A program made the position numbers and the translations under genes. Shown one piece after another: positions 40,245 to 49,378 of a DNA stretch of 64,000 nt. This DNA is from Streptomyces sp. LaPpAH-108 (lineage in GTDB: Bacteria; Actinomycetota; Actinomycetes; Streptomycetales; Streptomycetaceae): the NCBI RefSeq assembly GCF_000373625.1, contig NZ_KB891987.1:372001-436000 (forward strand), written 5' to 3'. The notes below the pieces were generated by a model that did no database searches, had not been told where the DNA came from, and saw only the letters and a list, made by a program, of their open reading frames with translations. How positions within the stretch are numbered: position 1 is the first letter of the stretch; each line of letters begins with the position of its first letter.

Positions 40245-40898
40245 ATGTTCGGCGTCATCGATCTCCCCACCTATCTGGCAGGGCTCGTCCTGATCGTGCT
40301 GCTGCCCGGCCCCAACTCGCTCTACGTGCTGTCCGTGGCCGCCCGTAAGGGTGTGCGCGCGGGCTATACGGCCGCCGCCGGTGTGTGGTGCGGCGACACC
40401 GTGCTGATGACGCTGTCGGCGGCCGGTGTGGCCTCGCTGCTCCAGGCGAACGCGGTGCTGTTCGCGATCGTCAAGTACGCCGGTGCCGGGTATCTGACCT
40501 GGCTCGCGATCGGGATGATGCGGGCCGCGTGGCAGCTGTGGCGGACCCGGCGCGAGGCGGCGCTGAGGGAGGCGGGCGAGGACGGCGCGGCGGACGAACG
40601 GCCGTTCCGGCGCGCGCTGGTGGTCAGCCTGTTCAACCCGAAGGCGATCCTGTTCTTCGTCGCCTTCTTCGTCCAGTTCGTGGACCCGGGTTATGCCTAC
40701 CCGGCCCTGTCCTTCGTCGTCCTCGGCGCCTTCGCCCAGGCGTTCAGCTTCCTCTACCTCACCGCGCTGATATTCGGCGGCACGCGTCTGGCCGCCGCCT
40801 TCCGCCGCCGTAAGCGGCTGTCGGCGACGGCCACTTCGGCGGCGGGGGTGCTGTTCCTCGGCTTCGCGGTGAAGCTGTCGCTGGCGTCCGTCGTCTAG
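40245..40898 (+). CDS. LysE family amino-acid exporter
   Basis: A 217-residue membrane protein with about six helices and the family signature LIVLLPGPNSLYVLSVAARK near the N-terminus and LFNPKAILFFVAFFVQFV in the second half. LysE/RhtB proteins export amino acids or analogues. Substrate not predictable. The stop codon abuts a 37-bp tandem repeat shared with the convergent monooxygenase gene. Confidence 0.9.
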   Translation: MFGVIDLPTYLAGLVLIVLLPGPNSLYVLSVAARKGVRAGYTAAAGVWCGDTVLMTLSAAGVASLLQANAVLFAIVKYAGAGYLTWLAIGMMRAAWQLWRTRREAALREAGEDGAADERPFRRALVVSLFNPKAILFFVAFFVQFVDPGYAYPALSFVVLGAFAQAFSFLYLTALIFGGTRLAAAFRRRKRLSATATSAAGVLFLGFAVKLSLASVV

Positions 40899-40994
40899 GA
40901 CGCGGGCCGGGCGACGCGGGCCAGTACGGGGTCAGGACGCGGGCCGGGCGACGCGGGCCAGGACGGGGTCAGGACGCGGGCCGGGCGACGCGGG
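40898..40994. repeat. 37-bp tandem repeat at the convergent LysE/monooxygenase junction
   Basis: Two full near-identical 37-bp copies (40898-40934, 40935-40971; one difference) and a partial third (40972-40994). The third copy encodes the C-terminus (ARPAS and stop) of the monooxygenase, so the first two are duplicates of the gene's 3' end. Confidence 0.85.
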
Positions 40995-42360
40995 TGAGGT
41001 AGTCCTCGACGCCCTCGGCCGAGTCGCCCGCCCAGCCCACGTACCCGTCGGGCCGGACGAGGAAGACGCCGGGGCCGTAGGACGCGGGGGCCGCCGGGAG
41101 CGCGCGGATGCCGTCGTGCGGGGCGGGGGCGCCGAGCAGGGTCCAGTGCGGGCCCCGGAAGGCGTCGAAGAGGCGTACGCCGTCCACCCGGCCGTCCGGC
41201 GCGCGATCGCCCGCCCGTATGCCGGAGGGGGCCCGGCGGGTGTCCTCGCTCAGGGCCGAGTCCGGGTAGCCGAGGCCGAGTTGCACCGTGGCCTTCCCGC
41301 GCCGCACCTCGCCCCGATGGACGCCGGTGGAGAGGTCGAGCATGGCGGCGGCATTGGCGCGGCGCTCGGTCTCGTAGGTGTCGAGCAGCGCCTCGGGGGC
41401 GCCGTCGCGCAGCACCGCGCCCAGCTTCCAGCCGAGGTTGTAGGCGTCCTGGACGCTGGTGTTCAGGCCCTGTCCGCCCGCCGGTGAGTGCACATGGGCG
41501 GCGTCCCCGGCGAGGAAGACCCGGCCCGCGCGGAAGCGGTCCGCGAGCGCGGCCCTCGGCCGGAACTCGGAGGCCCAGCGCAGCTCGGTGACGTCCTCGG
41601 GGTCGAGGTGGGTGAAGGCGCCGACCAGCTTGCGGACGCCGTCCAGGGTCAGGTCGGGCGCGGTGCCCTCGGGGAGCCGCGCCGCCAGCTGGAAGTCGTC
41701 CGTCCCGGCGAGCGGGCAGAGCATCAGACCGGTGCCGTCCGCGCCGGGGAAGGTGTGCCAGTGCTCCCGGCCGAGCCCGCGCACCCGCACGTCCGCCACC
41801 AGGAACGGGCTCGGGTCCACGCTCTCGCCGGTCATCTTGATGCCGACCGCGCGCCGTACCGCCGAGCGTCCGCCGTCGGCCGCGACCAGATAGCGCGCGC
41901 GGATCTCCGTACCGTCCGCGAAGTACGCCGTGACGCCCTCCGCGTCCTGCGCGAGATCCGTCAGCTCGCGCCCGAAGGCGACCGTGCCGCCCAGCTCGGC
42001 CAGGCGCGCGGCGAGGATCTCCTGCGTGCGCCACTGGGCCACCATCCAGGGCTCGGTGTACGGCGCGCCCTCGTCCGGCTCCACGGGATCGAACATGGGC
42101 GCCGTGCCGACCTGTTCGCCGTCCCTCCAGATCACCCGCGCCGGGTACGGGCCGCCGCCCGCGCGGATCGCGTCCAGTACGCCGAGGTCGTCGAAGACCT
42201 CCATGGTGCGCGGCTGGAGCCCCTTGCCGCGCGAGCCGGGGAAGAGGGTGTCCGCCCGCTCCACGACCAGCGCGGCCACGCCGCGCCGGGCCAGGTCGAC
42301 CCCGAGGGTGAGCCCGGTCGGCCCGGCCCCCACGATCAGCACATCCACCAGGGCATTCAT
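40969..42360 (-). CDS. FAD-dependent aromatic monooxygenase
   Basis: A 463-residue class A flavoprotein hydroxylase: VLIVGAGPTGLTLGVDLARR (FAD GxGxxG), ARYLVAADGGRSAVRRAVGI (DG motif) and GRVFLAGDAAHVHSPAGGQG (GD motif). A short C-terminal thioredoxin-like region follows. It hydroxylates aromatic or polyketide-type substrates with NAD(P)H and O2. It is divergent from a TetR gene, with two operators between, suggesting substrate-induced expression. ATG 42360. Confidence 0.92.
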   Translation of the reverse strand: MNALVDVLIVGAGPTGLTLGVDLARRGVAALVVERADTLFPGSRGKGLQPRTMEVFDDLGVLDAIRAGGGPYPARVIWRDGEQVGTAPMFDPVEPDEGAPYTEPWMVAQWRTQEILAARLAELGGTVAFGRELTDLAQDAEGVTAYFADGTEIRARYLVAADGGRSAVRRAVGIKMTGESVDPSPFLVADVRVRGLGREHWHTFPGADGTGLMLCPLAGTDDFQLAARLPEGTAPDLTLDGVRKLVGAFTHLDPEDVTELRWASEFRPRAALADRFRAGRVFLAGDAAHVHSPAGGQGLNTSVQDAYNLGWKLGAVLRDGAPEALLDTYETERRANAAAMLDLSTGVHRGEVRRGKATVQLGLGYPDSALSEDTRRAPSGIRAGDRAPDGRVDGVRLFDAFRGPHWTLLGAPAPHDGIRALPAAPASYGPGVFLVRPDGYVGWAGDSAEGVEDYLTRVARPAS

Positions 42361-42370
42361 GGCATCTCTC

Positions 42371-42422
42371 CTTAACGCCGTTAAGTGCCGCCACTCACGA
42401 GGATGCCCTTAACGTTGTTAAG
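42371..42422. promoter_or_regulatory. Two CTTAACG-N-CGTTAAG-type operators for the TetR gene
   Basis: CTTAACGCCGTTAAG (42371-42385) and CTTAACGTTGTTAAG (42408-42422) share arms CTTAAC and GTTAAG, 37 bp apart, in the divergent spacer. They closely fit a TetR dimer controlling both the monooxygenase and itself. Confidence 0.82.
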
Positions 42423-42439
42423 GTGTCAAGCTGTTCCCC

Positions 42440-43090
42440 GTGAGTACGGAACGACGCGCCCCCCTCGACCGCCGACGGGTCGCGGACACGGCACTCAGGC
42501 TGCTGAACGAGACCGGCCTGGACGGTCTGACCCTGCGCGCCATCGCCCGCGAACTGGACGTGAAGGCCCCCGCGCTCTACTGGCACTTCAAGGACAAGCA
42601 GGCCCTGCTGGACGAGATGGCGACGGAGATGTACCGCCGCATGACGGCCGGCGTCGTCCTGGATCCCGCCGACACCTGGCAGGAACGCCTCCTGCGCGCC
42701 AACCGCGGCCTGCGCACCGCCCTCCTCGCCTACCGCGACGGCGCCAAGGTCTTCAGCGGCTCCCGCTTCACCGGCACCGAACACGCCCCCGCGATGGAGT
42801 CCCACCTCCAGGTCTTCACCGCCGCGGGCTTCACCCTCCCCCAGGCGGTCGACGCCGCCCGCACCGCCAACATGTACACGATCGGCTTCGTCACCGAGGA
42901 ACAGGGCGTCCGCCCCCTCCCCGGCGAACTCCGCGAGGGCTACGACCTCGCCGAACGCACCCGCCGCCTGGCCGACTTCCCCCTCGCGGCCGAAGCGGGC
43001 CGCTTCCTCTTCGACCACTACGACGAACAGTTCGAGGAGGGACTGGCGGTGATCGTGGCGGGGATCGGGGCGCGGTACGGGATCGGCTGA
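42440..43090 (+). CDS. TetR family regulator (TetR-class ligand domain)
   Basis: A 216-residue repressor: HTH (DTALRLLNETGLDGLTLRAI, ARELDVKAPALYWHFKDK), then a TetR_C-type domain (LLRANRGLRTALLAYRDG). The close spacing to a flavin monooxygenase mirrors the tetR/tetX arrangement. GTG 42440. It likely represses both genes through the CTTAACG operators. Confidence 0.9.
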   Translation: MSTERRAPLDRRRVADTALRLLNETGLDGLTLRAIARELDVKAPALYWHFKDKQALLDEMATEMYRRMTAGVVLDPADTWQERLLRANRGLRTALLAYRDGAKVFSGSRFTGTEHAPAMESHLQVFTAAGFTLPQAVDAARTANMYTIGFVTEEQGVRPLPGELREGYDLAERTRRLADFPLAAEAGRFLFDHYDEQFEEGLAVIVAGIGARYGIG

Positions 43091-43092
43091 GG

Positions 43093-44205
43093 TCAGCCCT
43101 TGAGAGCCCGGCGCAGCCGGGGGCCGAAGGGTTTTTCCACGAAGCGGTGCAGGAGCCAGGCCAGGGCCAGCATGGCCGTCACCGTCAGGCCCAGCGTCGG
43201 CCAGGGGGCGAGGCCGAGGCCGCGGTGGAGGACGCGTACGGCGAACCAGCCCAGGTGTTCGTGGACCAGGTAGAAGGGGTAGGTCAGGGCGCCCGCCGTG
43301 ACCAGCCAGGGCCAGGACGCCCAGCGGGTCCAGCCGAGGGCGACGGCCGCCACCGAGGCGAAGGCCAGGGTGACGACCAGGACGATCACCACGGGGTGCC
43401 GGGTGAAGTCGCCGTGGGCACCGGGATGCCACAGACCGCGTACCGCCGCGCTCTGGCCGAGCAGCCAGGACATGACGACGATGCCCCAGGGCAGCGGGCT
43501 GCTTCCGAAGCGGTGGATCAGGTAGAGCGCGAGACCGCCGATGAAGAACGGGGCGTACTCCGGCATGACCACCGCGTCGGTGAGGGCGTTGCCGGAGGTG
43601 GTGGAGATCGCGGCGGCCAGGGTCCAGACGCAGGCGAACAGGACCACGCGCCGGTAGGTCGCCCCGCGCACGACCACGAACAGGGCGAACAGCACGTAGA
43701 AGCGGACCTCCGCCCACAGCGTCCAGCACACCCCGAGGATCCGGGAGGCGCCCATCGGCTGCTGGAGCATCGTCAGGTTCACCAGGAACTCGTCGGCCCG
43801 TACGGGCCTCACCACGACCGGCAGCACGAAGGCCGCCGCGGTGACCAGCACCAGCGCCACCCAGTACGCCGGGTAGAGCCGGGCCACCCGCGAGCGGAAG
43901 AAGTCACCGAGGCTCCGGCCCCAGCCGCTCATGCAGATCACGAAGCCGCTGATCACGAAGAAGAACTGCACGCCCAGGCAGCCGTAGGGGGCCACCTGGG
44001 AGAGCCGGGGGAAGACCTCGGACGGGCTCTGGTGCCAGGACTCGGAGATCGTGCCGCCGCGTCCGGTGTAGTGATACAGACACACCATCAGTGCGGCCAC
44101 CAGCCGGAGCCCGTCCAGGGCGAGCAGGCGTGCCTGCGGCCGGGCGGCGGCGGGCTCCGGCGGACTGGCGAGCGGGGCCATGTCGAGCTGCGGTGTGGCG
44201 GTCAT
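43093..44205 (-). CDS. Acyltransferase 3 family membrane protein
   Basis: A 370-residue, ten-helix integral membrane acyltransferase. N-terminal LDGLRLVAALMVCLYHY has the catalytic-type Arg/His pattern, CLGVQFFFVISGFVI follows, and FVEKPF is near the C-terminus. Such enzymes O-acylate exported sugars using cytoplasmic acyl-CoA. Located beside the polysialyltransferase gene on the same strand, it probably decorates the glycopolymer. Confidence 0.9.
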   Translation of the reverse strand: MTATPQLDMAPLASPPEPAAARPQARLLALDGLRLVAALMVCLYHYTGRGGTISESWHQSPSEVFPRLSQVAPYGCLGVQFFFVISGFVICMSGWGRSLGDFFRSRVARLYPAYWVALVLVTAAAFVLPVVVRPVRADEFLVNLTMLQQPMGASRILGVCWTLWAEVRFYVLFALFVVVRGATYRRVVLFACVWTLAAAISTTSGNALTDAVVMPEYAPFFIGGLALYLIHRFGSSPLPWGIVVMSWLLGQSAAVRGLWHPGAHGDFTRHPVVIVLVVTLAFASVAAVALGWTRWASWPWLVTAGALTYPFYLVHEHLGWFAVRVLHRGLGLAPWPTLGLTVTAMLALAWLLHRFVEKPFGPRLRRALKG

Positions 44206-44266
44206 GGGCCGGGTCCTGGGGGTCGAGTGGATCGTCGAAGGGCTGCGGGCCGGGGCAGGGCCGGTG

Positions 44267-45601
44267 TCAGCGGCGGACCGCCCGGCGCAGCACCCGCGCC
44301 CGGCGCGCCACCCGGCGGACGGTCGCGTTGCGCGGGATGAACGCCAGCTGGGCGGGGATCCCACCGGGCAGCGCGAGCGTGGCCAGCCGCCTGCGCTTGA
44401 AGTAGCGCAGCGTGCCGGCGTCCTGGTGGGCGCCGAGGAAGCGCTCGGCGTGCGGGCGCAGCTGCGGCAGGATCTTCGGCTGCATGGCGAAGGCCACCGC
44501 GCGCACCAGATCGTTCAGTTCCGCGACCTCGGTGCCCCGCCGTCCCTCGGTGACGGCCGCCCGGTCGGCGAGGTCCGGCAGCAGCGCGTCGACCACGGTG
44601 ACCGGCACCCGGTTGCTGTTCTCGTACGGGACCAGCCGTTCCAGCAGGGTGCCGGTGCCGGTCCGCGCCACCGGCAGCTGGTAGAGGGTGGCGGCGGTCA
44701 GCAGGGCGGTGGAGAAGCAGCCGACGACCAGCGCGGGCCGCATGCGCTGGTAGAGCACCTCCGCGAGCACCGGCGTGTCCAGCACCGTGAGATCCGCGCC
44801 CAGCCGCTCCGCCTCCTGCTCCAGCGTGCGGGCGTAGCGGGCCGGTGCGGTGGGGTGCGGCTTGAACACCACGCGGGTGTGGCCGAGTTCGAGGGCGCCG
44901 CGCAGCATGCGGACGTGCAGCTCCTCCTCCTCGTCCGGCGTGAGGATGTCCAGCGCGGACAGATACTGGCCGAGCAGCAGCGCGGGCTCGTCGAGCGCGG
45001 GCAGGTCGTCCTCGGCGGCGGCGAGTTCGGCCAGCACCTTGGTGAAGGCGGCCGAGGGCACCAGCTCGGCGGGGACGCCGAACTCGGTGAGCAGCAGCGG
45101 CTTCAGCCCCGGCACCAGGTCGAGATGGAGCAGCCGGTCCACCCGGGTGCCGACCAGCGGGTCGATCTTGTTGCGGGTCGGGCCGTAGCTCATCAGGCCG
45201 TCCGCGTACACCGTGACCGGGGCGCCGGTGAAGATCTGGGCGAGCGCGAGCGACGGGTTGACCTGGATCGACTCGACCGCCAGCTCCACCTGCTCGTCGC
45301 CGAGCCGCCACTCGTGGCGCAAGTACCGCTCCCACAAGGGCATGTCGTCCACACGGGGCGCCCAGCCGCCGGGGTGGAAGGGGGCGATCGTCTCGTTGTA
45401 CGACAGCACGTCGTCGAAGCGGTCGCGCAGCCGCTCGAAGCCCGGCATCCGGTTCAGGGCGGGCGTGGTCTCCGGGGTGGCCGCGTTGTTGCAGACGAGC
45501 AGGATGCGCCGGTCGGCCGGGGCGAAACAGCCGGAGTCCAGCGCGGCGGCCAGCGTGGCCACGCCGTACAGCGTGGACGCCTGGAAGATCTGAGTGGTCA
45601 T
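44267..45601 (-). CDS. Polysialyltransferase family glycosyltransferase
   Basis: A 444-residue GT-B type enzyme of the bacterial polysialyltransferase group. Landmarks: TLYGVATLAAALDSG at the start, VTVYADGLMSYG (equivalent of the D/E-D/E-G motif), RVVFKPHPTAP (HP motif) and VVGCFSTALLTAATLY (S/T motif). It likely transfers nonulosonic acid from CMP-sugar to a growing cell-wall polymer. ATG 45601 overlaps the upstream GT2 stop (ATGA). Confidence 0.87.
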   Translation of the reverse strand: MTTQIFQASTLYGVATLAAALDSGCFAPADRRILLVCNNAATPETTPALNRMPGFERLRDRFDDVLSYNETIAPFHPGGWAPRVDDMPLWERYLRHEWRLGDEQVELAVESIQVNPSLALAQIFTGAPVTVYADGLMSYGPTRNKIDPLVGTRVDRLLHLDLVPGLKPLLLTEFGVPAELVPSAAFTKVLAELAAAEDDLPALDEPALLLGQYLSALDILTPDEEEELHVRMLRGALELGHTRVVFKPHPTAPARYARTLEQEAERLGADLTVLDTPVLAEVLYQRMRPALVVGCFSTALLTAATLYQLPVARTGTGTLLERLVPYENSNRVPVTVVDALLPDLADRAAVTEGRRGTEVAELNDLVRAVAFAMQPKILPQLRPHAERFLGAHQDAGTLRYFKRRRLATLALPGGIPAQLAFIPRNATVRRVARRARVLRRAVRR

Positions 45602-46575
45602 GCGGCGGTCCCTGCGGGGGCGGGGCGACGGCGCAGCCGACGCAGCTTGGTGGCTCGTTCCAGATCCATCGAATCCAGCGCCTCGGTCAACACGTCCTGC
45701 GGCATCCGCCGAAGGGCGGTCGCGCTCAGGGATTTCAGTTTCCTCGCCACCGAGGGTTCGAACCTTTCGATGCTTCCCAGATGGTGGGAAATGATCGCGC
45801 AATAGGTGCGCACGGCCTTGGGCAGCAGTTCTCCGGCATCCCGGTCGGCGGCCGTCTCCGCTATGACCTGGTCGAATGCGCGCAGGAAATCGAGCTGCCG
45901 CACATCGCCGATCTGCGTGAGCGAGGAGGCGACCCCGCGCCGGTAGAAGACGCCGAGCAGCCCGGTCACGGCGAACGACTCCGCCTCCCGGTGCAGCCGC
46001 CAGATCCACGGCCGGTCCTCCGCCGTGCGCAGCCCGTCCGTGAAGTGCAGCAGGCCCCGGTCGGCCAGTCGGCGGTGGTAGATGCCCGCCCAGGCGTACG
46101 GGTAGTCCACCGACGTCGACCGGTCCGCGGGCAGGATCGCCGCCCGCGGGTCCAGGACCACGTTCCGCCGCCCGTGCGGCACCCGGTGCACGGCCCGCGC
46201 CCGCCCGGTGCACTGCACATGGTCGGTGCGCACGAAGTCGCACCCCAGCTCCTCGATGGCGGCCACCAGCCGCTCGTAGTAGCCGGGGGCGAGCCAGTCG
46301 TCGCCGTCCAGGAACGTCAGATACTCGCCCCGCGCCCGGTCGATGCCGGTGTTGCGGGCCGTCGCCAGACCGCCGTTCGTCTCGTGCCGGACCACGACCG
46401 CGCCGGGCAACTCGCGTTCGGCACGCCGGAGAATGTCCGGTGTCCCGTCGCGGGAACAGTCGTCCACGAGAACGAACTCGAAATCGTCACGCGCGTTCGC
46501 ACCGAGGCTCCTCAGGGTGTCCGGCGCGTATTGCTGCACGTTGTAGAACGGCACGATGACCGAGAGCTTGACCAC
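45598..46575 (-). CDS. Family 2 glycosyltransferase
   Basis: A 325-residue GT-A glycosyltransferase: LSVIVPFYNVQQYAPDTLRS, FVLVDDCSRDGT, GGLATARNTGIDRARGEY and LTFLDGDDW (DxD motif). The remainder is helical with no membrane helix. It probably builds the linkage unit or backbone of the same polymer as the co-transcribed polysialyltransferase. GTG 46575. Confidence 0.92.
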   Translation of the reverse strand: MVKLSVIVPFYNVQQYAPDTLRSLGANARDDFEFVLVDDCSRDGTPDILRRAERELPGAVVVRHETNGGLATARNTGIDRARGEYLTFLDGDDWLAPGYYERLVAAIEELGCDFVRTDHVQCTGRARAVHRVPHGRRNVVLDPRAAILPADRSTSVDYPYAWAGIYHRRLADRGLLHFTDGLRTAEDRPWIWRLHREAESFAVTGLLGVFYRRGVASSLTQIGDVRQLDFLRAFDQVIAETAADRDAGELLPKAVRTYCAIISHHLGSIERFEPSVARKLKSLSATALRRMPQDVLTEALDSMDLERATKLRRLRRRPAPAGTAA

Positions 46576-46773
46576 GCCGAGGACATTAGGGCGGGGCCCG
46601 GCATTCGTTCTGACGCTCGCCTTGATGCGGGGTGAACGACGCGTGGCGAAGCCGTGAACCAGGTTTTCCCGGACCCCGAAACGGGGCCGGATCCCCATTC
46701 GTCGATGTGCTGTTAACCCTTTGTTGCGTTCAGGTTGGGCGGAACCTCCGAATGCCTTCCTAACGTCTCCGGC

Positions 46774-48069
46774 GTGCCAGCAACCACCGAACCCCTGAGG
46801 ATCGCCGTCCTCGCGGATTCCGACACCCGATGGAAATGGGGCGCGCTCACCGCGCGACGCCTCGCCCCCACCGGCGCGGAGATCCGGCTCGACGGATTCC
46901 TGTTGCGCGGGCGGGCCACGCCGACCGCTCGTCAGCTGCGTGAGACCGGTGCCCGTGCGGACAGTCTGCGCGAGGTGACGGCCGTGGAGTTCGTGCGGGC
47001 GATGGGCGAGGAGCGCTGCGACGTGCTCGTGCTCGCGCTGGTCGGCGGTGGAGTGCAGGCCATGCTGCACGGGCTGCGGCAGGTGTGGGGGAGCGGGCCG
47101 CGTCCCGTGGTCGTCACCGGGTACGTCGGGGTCGTCTACGAGAAGCTCGCCGACGGACTGCTGCTGCGGCACGGCGCCGATCTGGTGCTCGCCAACTCGG
47201 CGCACGACGCGGAGCGGTTCCGGGACGTGTACGAAGGGGTCGGCGCGGACGCCTCCGCGGTGACCGAGGTCGCGCTGCCCTTCCTCGACGGGGCGCCCTA
47301 CACGGGCCCGCACGAGCCGTTCACCGTGGTGTTCGCCGCTCAGCCGTCGGTGCCCGACAGCCGCAAGGACCGCGCCTATCTGCTGGACAGGCTGATCGGG
47401 CACGCCCGCCGCCACCCCGGGCGCGAGGTGCTGCTCAAGCTGCGCTCCAAGCCCGGCGAGCACACCACGCACATCGAGGAACTGCCGTACCAGAAGCTGG
47501 TGCGGGGGAGGGACGCACCCGCCAACTTCCGTCTGGTGTACGGGCACATGGGCGAGGTGCTGGACCGTACCGACCTGCTGGTCACGGTCAGCTCCACCGC
47601 CGCCCTGGAGGCCCTGCACCGCCGCATCCCGACGGCCGTCCTGACCGACCTCGGGGTCCGCGAAGCGCTCGGCAACCACCACTTCATCGGGTCCGGGTGC
47701 CTGACCTCCTGGGACCGGATCGACGCGGGGGAGCTGCCGGAGGCCGACCCGGCCTGGGTCGCCCGGCAGGGAGTCGCGTCCGAAGACTCGTACGACGCCG
47801 CCCGCGAGCGCATCGCCGCCCTGCTGGACCGGCCCGGCGGGCTGCCGCCGCTCGACCCGTACTACACGGCCGAGACCGCCCCCGGCTATCTGCCCGGCAT
47901 CCTCGCCCGCCACCACCTCGGCCCCGACGGCGTCCCGCTGCCCGGCGCCCCCGCCGCCGACCAGGCGCCCGGACCGGTGCGCCAGATCGTCCGCCGTGCG
48001 GCGCGCGGCGCGTACCGGCACGGCGTCCAGCGGGTCGCCCCGGTGATCCGCCGGATGGGGGAGCTGTGA
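46774..48069 (+). CDS. DUF6716 putative glycosyltransferase
   Basis: A 431-residue GT-B-like protein. N-terminal LRIAVLADSDTRWKWGALTA, VVVTGYVGVVYEKLADGLLL in the middle, and LLVTVSSTAALEALHRRIPT, which resembles the S/T motif of sialyltransferases. First gene of the plus-strand arm, divergent from the GT2/polysialyltransferase arm. GTG 46774; an in-frame TTG 46735 is less likely. Confidence 0.82.
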   Translation: MPATTEPLRIAVLADSDTRWKWGALTARRLAPTGAEIRLDGFLLRGRATPTARQLRETGARADSLREVTAVEFVRAMGEERCDVLVLALVGGGVQAMLHGLRQVWGSGPRPVVVTGYVGVVYEKLADGLLLRHGADLVLANSAHDAERFRDVYEGVGADASAVTEVALPFLDGAPYTGPHEPFTVVFAAQPSVPDSRKDRAYLLDRLIGHARRHPGREVLLKLRSKPGEHTTHIEELPYQKLVRGRDAPANFRLVYGHMGEVLDRTDLLVTVSSTAALEALHRRIPTAVLTDLGVREALGNHHFIGSGCLTSWDRIDAGELPEADPAWVARQGVASEDSYDAARERIAALLDRPGGLPPLDPYYTAETAPGYLPGILARHHLGPDGVPLPGAPAADQAPGPVRQIVRRAARGAYRHGVQRVAPVIRRMGEL

Positions 48070-48107
48070 CGGACCCGGCCCCCACGACCGCCTCTCAAGG
48101 AGATTCC

Positions 48108-49364
48108 ATGTCCGACCCCGAAACCCAGGACGGTACGTCGCCGCGCCGGGTGCTCGCGGTGATCCCCGCGCGCGGCGGCTCCAAGGGGGTGCCCGCGAAG
48201 AACCTCGCGCCCGTCGGCGGGGTGCCGCTGGTGGCCCGCGCGGTCCGGGAATGCCTCGCGGCGGCGCAGGTGACCGACGTGGTCGTCTCCACCGACGACC
48301 CGGCCATCGCCGCCGCGGCCCGCGCCGCCGGTGCCGACGTGGTGCTGCGCCCGGCCGCCATCGCCGGGGACACGGCCACCTCCGAGGCCGCCGTACTGCA
48401 CGCCCTGGACGCGCACGAGGAACGGCACGGCGCGCCCGTGGACGTGGTGCTGCTCGTGCAGTGCACCAGCCCGTTCGTCGCCCGCGAGGACGTCGACCGG
48501 GTGGCCGCGGCCGTCGCGTCCGGCGCCGCCGACACGGCCGTCACGGTCGCCGACTTCCACGGGTTCATCTGGCGCGACGGCGACGGCGACGGTGGCGACG
48601 GCACCAACGAGGCTGCGGGCGACGGCGGTTACGGCGTCAACCACGACAAGTCCGTACGCCCCCGCCGCCAGGACCGCCCCCAGGACCTCCTGGAGACCGG
48701 CGCCGCCTACGCCATGGACGCGGCGGGCTTCCGCACCCACCGCCACCGCTTCTTCGGCCGCACCGAACTCGTCCGCACCGACCCGGCCCGCGTCCTGGAG
48801 ATCGACGACCCGCACGATCTCGCCCGGGCCCGCGCCCTCGCGCCCCTCTTCGACGCCGAGCGGCCCGGCGCCCTCCCCACCCACCACGACATCGACGCCG
48901 TGGTCCTCGACTTCGACGGCACCCAGACCGACGACCGGGTGCTGATCGACTCCGACGGACGGGAGTTCGTCTCCGTGCACCGCGGGGACGGACTCGGCAT
49001 CGCGGCCCTGCGCGACAGCGGCCTGAAGATGCTGATCCTGTCCACGGAACGCAACCCGGTGGTCGCCGCCCGCGCCCGCAAGCTCCGGCTTCCCGTGCTG
49101 CACGGCATCGACCGCAAGGACCTCGCCCTCAAGCAGTGGTGCGAGGAACAGGGCATCGCGCCCGAGCGCGTGCTCTACGTCGGCAACGACGTCAACGACC
49201 TCCCGTGCTTCGCCCTCGTCGGCTGGCCCGTGGCGGTCGCGGGCGCCCATGACGCCGTACGCGGCGCCGCGCGCGCCGTCACCACCGTGCGTGGTGGCGA
49301 CGGCGCGATCCGGGAGGTCGCCGGCTGGCTTCTCGGACCCTCGCTCGAATCCCTCCCCAGGTAA
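48108..49364 (+). CDS. Bifunctional CMP-nonulosonate synthetase and HAD phosphatase
   Basis: 418 residues in two domains. Residues about 15-240 are NeuA-like cytidylyltransferase (LAVIPARGGSKGVPAKNLAP, VVVSTDDPAIA, LVQCTSPF, LETGAAYAMD), interrupted by an Asp/Gly-rich loop. Residues about 260-410 are a KdsC/NeuA-type HAD phosphatase (AVVLDFDGTQTDD, VLYVGNDVNDL). It would dephosphorylate and activate a nonulosonic acid such as Kdn. ATG 48108 with AAGGAG. It lies between DUF6716 and neuB genes. Confidence 0.92.
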   Translation: MSDPETQDGTSPRRVLAVIPARGGSKGVPAKNLAPVGGVPLVARAVRECLAAAQVTDVVVSTDDPAIAAAARAAGADVVLRPAAIAGDTATSEAAVLHALDAHEERHGAPVDVVLLVQCTSPFVAREDVDRVAAAVASGAADTAVTVADFHGFIWRDGDGDGGDGTNEAAGDGGYGVNHDKSVRPRRQDRPQDLLETGAAYAMDAAGFRTHRHRFFGRTELVRTDPARVLEIDDPHDLARARALAPLFDAERPGALPTHHDIDAVVLDFDGTQTDDRVLIDSDGREFVSVHRGDGLGIAALRDSGLKMLILSTERNPVVAARARKLRLPVLHGIDRKDLALKQWCEEQGIAPERVLYVGNDVNDLPCFALVGWPVAVAGAHDAVRGAARAVTTVRGGDGAIREVAGWLLGPSLESLPR

Positions 49365-49378
49365 GGAAACACCCTCAC

